A stretch of 6,361 nt of DNA from CAZAMT01 sp964486145 (GCA_964486145.1 CAZAMT010000246.1:1-6361), one strand, 5' to 3'; positions 1 to 6,361 are shown, counted from the stretch's first letter. The notes: generated by a model from the sequence alone, not told the origin. Made by a program: numbers and translations.

Positions 1-79
1 GCCACTTTTAAGCAATTAATTTCTTTATTTATACTCAGTCCTTTCCACTAAATTCACAGTAGTACCTAAATTATTATGT

Positions 80-87
80 TATTTTTG
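80..87 (+). promoter_or_regulatory. Candidate Bacteroidota -7 promoter element for the receptor operon
   Basis: TATTTTTG matches the Bacteroidota sigma-70 -7 consensus TAnnTTTG exactly. It lies about 100 bases upstream of the preferred receptor start at 190, which would give a 5' leader of roughly 95 bases. No TTTG-type -33 element is seen at the usual spacing, around 57-60, so the call rests on the -7 box alone. The DNA is AT-rich and chance matches are likely. The rest of 1-189 shows no gene, RNA or convincing terminator. Confidence 0.35.
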
Positions 88-189
88 GCACAGCAGGTTC
101 GAAATTCAAATAATAATGTATAACTTGATTACCTGAAATTGAATGGTAAAGTTCATGGAATGAAACTAATAATACCAAATTCAATGCAT

Positions 190-1164
190 ATGAAACGAAT
201 TCAGGTTCTCACTTTGTATTTTCTTTTGGCATTACCTTTGTTTGCGCAGGAAAAAGACCTTTTAACCGCCGACGATTTAATGAGCATGTCGCTGGAGGAT
301 CTCAAAAATGTCAAAATAATTTCTGCATCGCGTTACCAGGAACCCATTTATGAGGCTCCTGTCCCTGTAACGATAATTACTGAAAAGATGATTCAAATGA
401 GCGGTGCTACAAATTTTGAAGAAGTGTTGCTCATGTATGTACCCGGACTCACAGACATCGCCGATATTGATGATCCAAATATTTCCATGCGAGGCGTTTA
501 TGGAACCAACCAGCAGAAAATTTTAATCATGCTCAACGGTCATCGCCTAAACCTGCGTGTCATAAATTCTGCATTTCCTGAATACATCAATTCCCTTGAG
601 AAAATTAAACGTATTGAAGTTTTACGGGGTCCGGCATCATCCATTTACGGCAATGTGGCACTTACCTCCGTGATAAATATTATTACCAAAGACGGTAGTG
701 ATGTTAATGGAATAGAAATAAAAGGAGGGGGAGGTAACCACAACCAAATGAATATCTCGTTTTTAGTGGGAGAAAAACCAAACGAAAAATCCAATGTTTT
801 GTTCTGGGGTAGCTATTACCATGCAGATGGCGAGAAAATGGATGTTTCAATGGAAGAGGATTTTTCTCCGAATCCGCAAGCCGGACAGGCATACATTGGT
901 GCTGTGAAAGAATGGCCTGCTTTCGATATAGGAGGTATTTATCACACAGGTGATTTTGAGTTCATGGCCAATTACAGGGGATCAAGCACAACACTTCCGT
1001 TTTCATCAACAGGGTTGGGAGGGGAGGTATACAATTACGATGAATATCGCACCTTTCAAGGTTATGGACCGGGTACCGGAGTGAAATCCCTGCATATGAA
1101 TATGAAGTATAATAAATCGATGAATAAGTTAAATACCATATTCAATGTATATGCTGATCAGAAT
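190..1164 (+). CDS. TonB-dependent outer-membrane receptor, N-terminal part (interrupted by assembly gap)
   Basis: This is the N-terminal 325 residues of a TonB-dependent receptor that binds a ligand at the cell surface and imports it, or signals its presence, using TonB-ExbBD energy. Residues 1-19 form a signal peptide (MKR, hydrophobic core, LPLFA, then Q20). An acidic segment (residues 25-40, LEDLKN) leads to VKIISASR at 41-48, in the TonB-box position. The plug spans about 53-167, with VPGL at 84-87, ISMRG at 98-102, and IKRIEVLRGPASSIYG followed by VINIITK. Barrel strands start near 176 and run to the gap. There is no N-terminal carboxypeptidase-like domain, so it resembles the small FepA/BtuB/Cir style rather than SusC. 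ATG 190 is preferred because it places the lysine and arginine directly before the hydrophobic core; the frame is also open from TTG 139, ATG 160 and ATG 184. It is first in an operon with a YfiR-like protein and a sensor kinase. The ligand is unknown. Confidence 0.9.
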
Positions 1165-1264
1165 NNNNNNNNNNNNNNNNNNNNNNNNNNNNNNNNNNNN
1201 NNNNNNNNNNNNNNNNNNNNNNNNNNNNNNNNNNNNNNNNNNNNNNNNNNNNNNNNNNNNNNNN
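1165..1264. other. Assembly gap (100 N) inside the receptor gene
   Basis: Exactly 100 consecutive N, the usual placeholder for a scaffold join of unknown length. Coding sequence ends on a complete codon at 1164 and resumes on a complete codon at 1265. An intact gene therefore needs a true gap length divisible by three, and 100 is not. The visible parts total 595 residues. Receptors of this type usually have 650-750, so inference suggests about 60-150 residues of mid-barrel are missing, more than 100 bases. Confidence 0.97.
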
Positions 1265-2077
1265 AAGGATATTTCTGCAATAAGTCCCCGACTGGCAGTT
1301 ATATACAATCCGAAATCTACATATTCATTAAAACTTGGCTATTCAAGATCGTTTGTTGATGCTGCATATTTTTACCGTTACAATAATACCAATGATTTTC
1401 AGGGTTCAGCAGATTTAAAGCCTGAATTTTTACAGTCCGTTCAATTGAGTCAGATTTTTGGTATTCTCGATGAAAAGCTTAATTGGAGAGCAAATATTTT
1501 CTACAATAAACTTACAGATGTCATTTACCGTGATAAAGATGCAATAGCTGCAATGGACGATCCTCAGTATATTAATGCAGGCGAATTATCGGTGGTTGGT
1601 TTTGAAAACGAACTATCGTTGTATTATGATATTTTAACAATCCATGGCAATTTCAGTTACCAGGGAGCAGTCACAGCAAAAGATTACGGAACAGATGGTT
1701 TCCGGATGCATCATGTGCCTAACCTTTTTGGTGCCATCACAACTGATATAAAACCGTTTTCCAAAATTCTCAGGAACCTCCATTTTGTGGCAACCGGAAG
1801 ATTTATTGGTGAACAACTATCACCCATAAATACGTATTTGAACGGTCAGCCATATAAGGATTCAAACCACATCGTTGAATCTGTTTTATTGATGAATGCA
1901 GGAATCCAACTGGATAAATGGAACAACATCGGGTTTTTGGCTCATATATCCAATGTATTTAATACCAAATACTATCAGGGGGGGACAACTTCTCATCCGT
2001 ATCCCCAAAAAGGTCGTTGGATAAATATATCTTTAACATATAAAATTCCGTTTAATAGAAACCAACAATCCAATTGA
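1265..2077 (+). CDS. TonB-dependent outer-membrane receptor, C-terminal part (same gene as 190-1164)
   Basis: The C-terminal 270 residues of the receptor barrel. The fragment opens with ISPRLAVIYNP, then SLKLGYSRSFVDAAYFYRY and LKPEFLQSVQL, the conserved late-barrel pattern of FepA/Cir-type receptors (SPRLA, Y-x-R-x-F, then L-x-PE). Alternating amphipathic strands follow. A segment near the end (VFNTKYYQGG, then GRWINISLTYKIPF) matches the last strands of TonB receptors. The usual terminal aromatic is not the last residue: seven more residues, NRNQQSN, follow the phenylalanine. There is no independent start codon at the left edge, as expected for the continuation of the upstream half. A different frame from the first half is an artefact of the placeholder gap unless a real frameshift lies in the missing bases. 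The YfiR-like gene starts 7 bases after the stop, which supports co-transcription. Confidence 0.9.
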   Translation, partial: KDISAISPRLAVIYNPKSTYSLKLGYSRSFVDAAYFYRYNNTNDFQGSADLKPEFLQSVQLSQIFGILDEKLNWRANIFYNKLTDVIYRDKDAIAAMDDPQYINAGELSVVGFENELSLYYDILTIHGNFSYQGAVTAKDYGTDGFRMHHVPNLFGAITTDIKPFSKILRNLHFVATGRFIGEQLSPINTYLNGQPYKDSNHIVESVLLMNAGIQLDKWNNIGFLAHISNVFNTKYYQGGTTSHPYPQKGRWINISLTYKIPFNRNQQSN

Positions 2078-2084
2078 TAACTGA

Positions 2085-2678
2085 GTGCTGAAACAAAAAC
2101 TATATATCCTTATAAAAAAGCAATATAAAAAAAGCAGTTTATTGTTACTTATTGGATTTGCATGCTGTTTGTTAACCCGGATTGGTTATTCTCAGGTTAG
2201 CCATGAGAACCTGATTAAAGCTGTTTATATTGAAAAATTCACAAGGTTTATTGAATGGCCGGATCAATTTTTAGTAAATGATACAACAAAACCATTTTAC
2301 ATAGGTATTTTAGGCAAATCCAACATGGCAACCACCTTGAAAGAGGTTTACCGTAAACTTCCCATCAGAAACAAGCTGGTAGAGGTGGAAGAAATCACCG
2401 GTATGGATGATTTAAAAGACAAAGGCCGTAAATACCATGTTTTATTTGTGCCTTCTGACTCAGAAAAATGGCTGGATGATGTCATCGAATACAGTGTTCA
2501 AAACAATATCCTGACCATTGGTGATGGAAAAAACTTTGCTAAACGGGGAATACATATAAACTTTGTCGTTTTTGAAGACAGGGTTCATTATACTATTAAT
2601 GAATCGTCAGTTTATAATTCAGATTTATATATGAGTTATCGGTTGTTAAATTCAGCCATAATAGTTAGTTCTGATTAA
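2085..2678 (+). CDS. YfiR-family (DUF4154) periplasmic regulatory protein
   Basis: A 197-residue exported protein of the YfiR/DUF4154 family. In Pseudomonas, YfiR is a periplasmic repressor that acts on the inner-membrane cyclase YfiN. Family features visible here are KAVYIEKFTRFIEWP (45-59), the strand YIGILGKS (72-79), YHVLFVPSD (117-125), ILTIGDG (142-148), a glycine-then-INF strand (155-160), and a C-terminal INESS...LLNSAIIV (171-194). The N-terminus has a long lysine-rich n-region, a hydrophobic core at about 18-30, and likely cleavage near GYS/Q (about 36/37). The start is GTG: an in-frame TGA sits immediately upstream (2082-2084), the first internal ATG is at residue 81, and a TTG at 2142 would lose the positive n-region. 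Both cysteines (27, 28) lie in the signal peptide, so the mature protein has none, unlike disulfide-bearing Pseudomonas YfiR. It sits 7 bases after the receptor and 11 before the kinase, whose periplasmic domain is its likely partner. Confidence 0.9.
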   Translation: MLKQKLYILIKKQYKKSSLLLLIGFACCLLTRIGYSQVSHENLIKAVYIEKFTRFIEWPDQFLVNDTTKPFYIGILGKSNMATTLKEVYRKLPIRNKLVEVEEITGMDDLKDKGRKYHVLFVPSDSEKWLDDVIEYSVQNNILTIGDGKNFAKRGIHINFVVFEDRVHYTINESSVYNSDLYMSYRLLNSAIIVSSD

Positions 2679-2689
2679 AGAATTTACCT

Positions 2690-4933
2690 ATGATTCGAAT
2701 AAAGGATTTGTCTATAAAACGTAAATTACTGTTAATAATATTGTTAACCAATTTTATTACCATTGGTGCAGGATTTGCATTTATCATAATCAATAACTAT
2801 AAAAACAGCAAAGACCAGCTTGTGAAAGATCATTTGTTAGATGCCAAATTAATTGGTGATTATTGTGTTGCACCTCTCACGTTTGATGATAAGCGCGGTG
2901 CAGCCGAAATATTATCCAAGTTGGAATCGAAACCCGACATTATTTCCGGAATCTTATATGATGCGAAGAAATCTGTTTTTGCTACCTATATTAGTGAGTT
3001 CACCGAACAGTCGGAACCCGATACCATACCTTCCGAAACATATTATGAGTTCACAGAGGGTGCATGTATGATTTGGGAACCCATAAAATACAACAACGAA
3101 ATTTATGGTTTTGTTTTTTTGAAAGCCAGTACATCTGCCATTCAGTTGGAACTTACGAGACAGATACTGTTTTCTGCTTTGTTGCTTGTTATTCTTCTAT
3201 TAGTTGCTTTGTTATTTGGAAACCGGTTCCAACGAATCATATCAACTCCTGTTTTAAAGCTTGCATCTATCGCTGATCAAATTTCGAGAAGTAAGGATTA
3301 CTCCATTCGAACCAAAAAACTGGCCAATGATGAAATCGGAAAATTGTATGATGCTTTTAACGAAATGCTTGATATTATTTTTGTAAATGAAAAAGAAAGA
3401 GATCATGCGATACGTGAACTTGAAATCAGTGAAAAAAAATTCAGATCCTACATTGAAAGCTCTCCCACGGTAATTTTAATCACGAACAATGAGATGGAAC
3501 TTGAATATGTCAACAACACTGCAAATGAATTATTGCAAACAGGTGATATTACCCAGGACGGACCGGTCAAGGTTATCGATTTTGTTCCGATGGATTTACG
3601 GCACAGGTTTTCAACCATGTTTTCAAGTGTGATATCGGGAATCTCTATTCAAATGGAATTCAAATTTCTTTCCCTAAAGCAAAATGAAATTGATGTTATT
3701 ATGCACGGGAAAAAACTGTCTGCTGATCAGAATATTATTTATTGCACAAATATTACAAGATTAAAAGTTATTGAAAAAGAGTTGATTGCTGCAAAAGATA
3801 AAGCTGAAGAAAGTGATCGTTTAAAAAGCTCATTTCTTGCCAACATGAGTCATGAAATAAGAACTCCAATGAATGGAATTATGGGATTTGCAGAATTATT
3901 AAAAAACCGGGATATCAGAGGTGAAAAGCAACAGGAGTATATCAACATCATCCAAAAAAGTGGAAAACGCATGCTCAACATTATCAATGACCTGATTGAT
4001 ATTTCTAAAATTGAAGCTGGCCAGGTTAAGGTATCTAAAAGTGTCACCAATATTAACCAGATAGTAGATGATTTATACCAGTTTTTTTTACCTGAGGCAC
4101 GCGGCAAAGGCTTAAAACTGCTTCAGTCCAAAGAACTTCAACCGGATGATAGCAACATCATTACCGACAGTGCAAAAGTTATCCAGGTACTGACCAATCT
4201 GGTGAAAAATGCTATAAAATATACCAACACCGGACAGGTGATATTCGGCTACGAAATTGAAAATGAAATGGTTAAATTCTATGTTCAGGACACCGGTATT
4301 GGCATAAAGGAAAGCTTGCAAAAGGAGATATTTGAGAGATTTCGCCAGGCTGAACTGGACTTTTCGAAAGAATATGAAGGAGCGGGCCTTGGACTTAGCA
4401 TTTCGAGGGCATTTATTGAGATGCTGGGTGGAAATATCTGGCTGGAATCGGAGATTGGTAAGGGAAGTACCTTCTATTTTACAATACCTTATCAGCAAGA
4501 GAAAAGTCATAGTGATCATTCTGCAAAGAGGTCGAAAAATACATTTACCGGCCAACCCAAATTATCAAAAATACTCATAGCGGAAGACGATGATACAAGT
4601 TATTTGTTGATTGAAGAATGCTTTTTAAGCAATAATGTAATACTGTTGCGTGCATCAACAGGTCAAACCGCTGTTAACCAGGTAAAAACAGATAAGGATA
4701 TTGATGTTGTGTTAATGGATATAAAAATGCCCGAAATGAATGGTTTCGAAGCAACAAGCATCATTAAGAAAATCCGGCCGGAACTTCCTGTTATTGCCAT
4801 TACTGCATTTGCACTGGAGGGTGACAGTGAGAAAGCTTACAATGCAGGATGTGATGGATACCTGGCCAAGCCAATCAAAAAAGAGGATTTGCTTCAATCT
4901 ATCTCGAAAGTGCTAAAACCCGGAAAACAATAA
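2690..4933 (+). CDS. Hybrid sensor histidine kinase with YfiN-like CHASE8 sensor, HAMP, PAS and receiver domains
   Basis: A 747-residue inner-membrane hybrid kinase. Order: TM1 about 13-35; periplasmic domain about 41-150, resembling CHASE8 of YfiN/DgcN (YCVAPLTFDDKRGAAEIL, then KPDIISGILYD and VFATY); TM2 about 159-177; HAMP about 178-232 with P187 and DEIG at 214-217; PAS about 246-355; short coiled coil; HisKA with phosphoacceptor H388 in MSHEIRTP; HATPase with N-box N503/N507, G1 box DTGIGI at 534-539 and G2 box GAGLGL at 564-569; then a receiver at about 626-743. Receiver residues are acidic D633/D634, phosphoacceptor D677, T705 and K727-P728, all intact. The sequence predicts autophosphorylation at H388 and relay to D677. 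There is no HPt, DNA-binding or GGDEF domain, so output must go through another protein. ATG 2690 begins a normal n-region (KRK before TM1). It is last in the operon, beside its presumed periplasmic partner. Signal and target are not evident. Confidence 0.93.
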   Translation: MIRIKDLSIKRKLLLIILLTNFITIGAGFAFIIINNYKNSKDQLVKDHLLDAKLIGDYCVAPLTFDDKRGAAEILSKLESKPDIISGILYDAKKSVFATYISEFTEQSEPDTIPSETYYEFTEGACMIWEPIKYNNEIYGFVFLKASTSAIQLELTRQILFSALLLVILLLVALLFGNRFQRIISTPVLKLASIADQISRSKDYSIRTKKLANDEIGKLYDAFNEMLDIIFVNEKERDHAIRELEISEKKFRSYIESSPTVILITNNEMELEYVNNTANELLQTGDITQDGPVKVIDFVPMDLRHRFSTMFSSVISGISIQMEFKFLSLKQNEIDVIMHGKKLSADQNIIYCTNITRLKVIEKELIAAKDKAEESDRLKSSFLANMSHEIRTPMNGIMGFAELLKNRDIRGEKQQEYINIIQKSGKRMLNIINDLIDISKIEAGQVKVSKSVTNINQIVDDLYQFFLPEARGKGLKLLQSKELQPDDSNIITDSAKVIQVLTNLVKNAIKYTNTGQVIFGYEIENEMVKFYVQDTGIGIKESLQKEIFERFRQAELDFSKEYEGAGLGLSISRAFIEMLGGNIWLESEIGKGSTFYFTIPYQQEKSHSDHSAKRSKNTFTGQPKLSKILIAEDDDTSYLLIEECFLSNNVILLRASTGQTAVNQVKTDKDIDVVLMDIKMPEMNGFEATSIIKKIRPELPVIAITAFALEGDSEKAYNAGCDGYLAKPIKKEDLLQSISKVLKPGKQ

Positions 4934-4947
4934 TTCCGGATTAGCAC
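4910..4947. terminator. Nested stem-loop at the convergent gene junction, possible bidirectional terminator
   Basis: GTGCTAA (4910-4916) pairs with TTAGCAC (4941-4947), and inside it CCGGAA (4920-4925) pairs with TTCCGG (4934-4939) across an 8-base loop. That makes a 13-bp stem with a small 3x1 internal loop. The 5' arm and loop lie in the last codons and stop of the kinase gene; the 3' arm is in the 45-base spacer before the convergent gene's end. Neither strand has a strong T-run after the stem, so it is not a classical intrinsic terminator. Its position between convergent genes is what suggests the role. Confidence 0.45.
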
Positions 4948-4978
4948 GAATATAAGTATCCACTTGTTCAATTAAAGC

Positions 4979-6241
4979 TTATAGTTTAATTACCTGATGT
5001 TTGGCCAAATAGTCCGGGTCAATTCTAACACCGAGCCCCGGACCCGTAGGAACCGTCACTACGCCGCCCTCGCTCTTTATGGGTGTGGTTGTCGATTCAA
5101 ACGGTAATTCATTATTGAATCCTTTAAATTCGTGATATGGTCCTGCATTTGGAATCGCAGATACATAATGCATCATGTAGAGATACCCCAATCCCGAACC
5201 TGAAATATGCGGCACACATGTTTTTCCCATGCTGTGAGCCATAAGCGCAACTTTCATAGAGCGAATCATTCCACCAAAATAAAAGATATCCGGCTGGACA
5301 ATTTGCAGGCCATCATTTTCGATGAGCCATTTGAACTGATGCATGCTGGGTTCCTGTTCCCCTCCAGCAATCGGGATGGTAAGTGCTTCAGCTACAGCTT
5401 TTGTTTCTTCATACCAATCGAAAGGGACCGGTTCTTCATAAAAGTCAATGTTGTGTTCCTGAAGTATTTTACCAATGCGAATGGCTTCTTCAACATCATA
5501 CGAACCGTTGGAATCGGCATAGATGGTCATGTCATCACCAAAAGTTTTACGAACCAGTGGTATCAATTTTTCAGTACGTCCCGGAGGTTCATCTTCACGG
5601 CTCATGCGTCCCCCAATTTTGAACTTAATGGCCTTAGCCTGTGTTTCCTGGGCTGTTTGTTTAATTCTCTCAATTGATTCCTCAGCAGATTTACCACGGT
5701 TATTGTTTGCCTGATAGACAGCAATTTCACGATTATGTATTTCACCAATCAATTCTCCCATCGGTTTATTTGCAATTTTACCCAACAGATCCAAAACAGC
5801 AAATTCAAGTGTTGCCAGAGGTACCCAAATAGCGAGGCTTTGCAGCTTATAATTGCTTTTAAATACATACACTTCCTCCAGTAACCGATCCAAATCACGC
5901 GCATCTTTTCCGATAAAGAATGGTTGGATACGATTGATAAAAATAGGATAAAGGGATACCATCTGCATGTTATTACTTACCGAAATTCCTTCTGCTCCAT
6001 CTTTGGTTCGAATCCTGCAAATGAAATTGTTTTCGTACCTGATTAATTCTATTGTTTCCATAATCACAGGTGAGGGAAACAATTCCCGTTTCAATACGGG
6101 CGCATTCAGTATCTTATCAAGGTCACCTGTTGATGTTTTGATTTCGCCAGACTGAGTCTGACCACAGCTTACAAAAGGCACGGATGCAGCCAGAGAACCC
6201 ATGGCTGTTGACTTTAAAAAATTTCTTCGGTTTACATTCAT
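4979..6241 (-). CDS. Tat-exported mandelate racemase/muconate lactonizing enzyme family protein (enolase superfamily)
   Basis: A 420-residue enolase-superfamily enzyme of the mandelate racemase (MR) subgroup, which abstracts the proton alpha to a carboxylate with Mg2+ help, typically on sugar acids. Residues 4-10 (NRRNFLK) are a twin-arginine motif, followed by a hydrophobic stretch to 25 and C26, a possible but atypical lipobox (FVS-C). The capping domain is about 55-165 and the barrel about 172-400. The catalytic set looks complete: K206-x-K208, metal ligands D243, E269 and E295, the dyad D318/H345, and E371 after AIPNAGPYH. The spacings D243-E269, E269-E295, E295-D318 and D318-H345 (26, 26, 23, 27) equal those between D195, E221, E247, D270 and H297 of Pseudomonas MR. 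A C-terminal GPGLGVRIDP is also family-typical. Substrate unknown; sugar-acid dehydratase or epimerase is the general expectation. It is convergent to the operon, with its own candidate promoter. Confidence 0.92.
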   Translation of the reverse strand: MNVNRRNFLKSTAMGSLAASVPFVSCGQTQSGEIKTSTGDLDKILNAPVLKRELFPSPVIMETIELIRYENNFICRIRTKDGAEGISVSNNMQMVSLYPIFINRIQPFFIGKDARDLDRLLEEVYVFKSNYKLQSLAIWVPLATLEFAVLDLLGKIANKPMGELIGEIHNREIAVYQANNNRGKSAEESIERIKQTAQETQAKAIKFKIGGRMSREDEPPGRTEKLIPLVRKTFGDDMTIYADSNGSYDVEEAIRIGKILQEHNIDFYEEPVPFDWYEETKAVAEALTIPIAGGEQEPSMHQFKWLIENDGLQIVQPDIFYFGGMIRSMKVALMAHSMGKTCVPHISGSGLGYLYMMHYVSAIPNAGPYHEFKGFNNELPFESTTTPIKSEGGVVTVPTGPGLGVRIDPDYLAKHQVIKL

Positions 6242-6274
6242 ACGCTTACATTAATTTTTGAAATCTCGTGATTC

Positions 6275-6282
6275 CAAAAATA
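6275..6282 (-). promoter_or_regulatory. Candidate Bacteroidota -7 promoter element for the enolase-family gene
   Basis: On the minus strand the sequence reads TATTTTTG, matching TAnnTTTG, with 33 bases between it and the start codon. This would place transcription start near 6269 and give a leader of about 28 bases. TTG/TTTG candidates upstream lie 16 and 24 bases away, not the usual 19 or so, so no -33 element is well supported. The same 8-mer occurs at 80-87 before the receptor operon. Confidence 0.35.
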
Positions 6283-6314
6283 ATAATTCTTTCGGGAACA
6301 ACTTCTCAAAGGAC

Positions 6315-6357
6315 ATGAATAAAAAAGTAAGGAAAGACTTTAACCTGCCTTATTCAT
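6315..6357. repeat. 8-bp perfect inverted repeat at the right edge
   Basis: ATGAATAA (6315-6322) and TTATTCAT (6350-6357) are perfect reverse complements separated by 27 bases, upstream of the minus-strand enolase-family gene. It could be an operator, part of a terminator, or chance in AT-rich DNA. The remainder of 6242-6361 shows no gene. Confidence 0.3.
6321..6352 (-). terminator. Weak terminator-like hairpin with T-run, for a gene beyond the right edge
   Basis: On the minus strand TAAGG (6352-6348) can pair with CCTTA (6332-6328), followed after one base by six T (plus-strand A-run 6321-6326). The stem is only 5 bp with a 15-base loop, so it is weak. It would suit the end of a minus-strand gene upstream of the enolase-family gene, but no such gene is visible. 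An overlapping 8-bp inverted repeat (6315-6322 with 6350-6357) could form instead. Confidence 0.2.
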
Positions 6358-6361
6358 AAAT

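Noticed and set aside
94..105. GGTTCGAAATTC resembles a tRNA T-loop, suggesting a tRNA end or attachment site
   Set aside because: The 3' arm needed for the T-stem is absent and there is no acceptor or anticodon stem upstream, so it is a chance match.
70..117. 7-bp inverted repeat ATTATTA/TAATAAT around the candidate -7 element
   Set aside because: It contains only A and T in an AT-rich leader, and chance occurrence is too likely to call an operator.
139..189. Upstream starts for the receptor (TTG 139, ATG 160, ATG 184)
   Set aside because: They would place extra polar residues before an already complete signal peptide beginning MKR at 190; possible but less likely.
190..2077. SusC-type polysaccharide utilisation locus
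   Set aside because: There is no SusD-like gene, no N-terminal carboxypeptidase-like domain on the receptor and no glycoside hydrolase nearby.
2157..2170. Possible lipobox (GFAC) in the YfiR-like signal peptide
   Set aside because: The -3 and -2 residues do not fit a lipobox, and a conventional cleavage site follows at GYS/Q.
4112..4555. 147-codon open frame on the minus strand
   Set aside because: It lies wholly antisense to the ATPase region of the kinase, has no recognisable domain, and the plus-strand protein explains the conservation.
4916..4978. In-frame continuation after the enolase-family stop on the minus strand, reading ALIEQVDTYIRANPELLFSGF before the next stop
   Set aside because: It looks protein-like, but the family normally ends near the existing stop and this segment is mostly the antisense of the kinase end and spacer; readthrough or a lost C-terminus is not supported.
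5207..5677. 156-codon open frame on the plus strand
   Set aside because: It is antisense to the catalytic barrel of the enolase-family gene, and its translation is cysteine- and phenylalanine-rich without family features.

Overview
The window looks like a low-GC Bacteroidota chromosome fragment, probably from a marine or sediment Marinilabiliales-type lineage (the lineage is inferred from protein style only). The supporting signs are TonB-dependent outer-membrane transport, starts without clear Shine-Dalgarno sequences, two candidate TAnnTTTG -7 elements, and a Tat-exported enolase-superfamily protein. A run of exactly 100 N at 1165-1264 marks a scaffold gap, so this is draft or metagenome-assembled sequence.

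Layout. Positions 1-189 are a leader with one candidate promoter. Positions 190-2077 (+) hold one TonB-dependent receptor gene split by the gap; its two halves are in different frames only because the N-run is not a multiple of three. A YfiR-family (DUF4154) periplasmic protein follows after 7 bases (2085-2678, +), then after 11 bases a 747-residue hybrid histidine kinase (2690-4933, +). A nested stem-loop spans the end of the kinase gene. Convergent to this operon, at 4979-6241 (-), is a Tat-signal mandelate racemase-type enolase-superfamily protein with its own candidate promoter. Positions 6242-6361 are intergenic and include an inverted repeat at the right edge.

How it fits together. The three plus-strand genes form a compact operon that reads as a trans-envelope signalling unit: an outer-membrane TonB-dependent receptor, a periplasmic YfiR-like protein, and an inner-membrane kinase whose periplasmic domain resembles the CHASE8 domain of YfiN/DgcN. 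In the known YfiBNR system, YfiR represses the CHASE8-HAMP-GGDEF diguanylate cyclase YfiN, and the OmpA-like lipoprotein YfiB relieves this. Here the sensor half is kept, the output is HisKA-HATPase-REC phosphorelay instead of c-di-GMP synthesis, and the outer-membrane partner is a TonB receptor. This is the most interesting feature of the window. The ligand, the direction of control and the downstream regulator cannot be read from the sequence. The enolase-family gene is probably a separate transcription unit.
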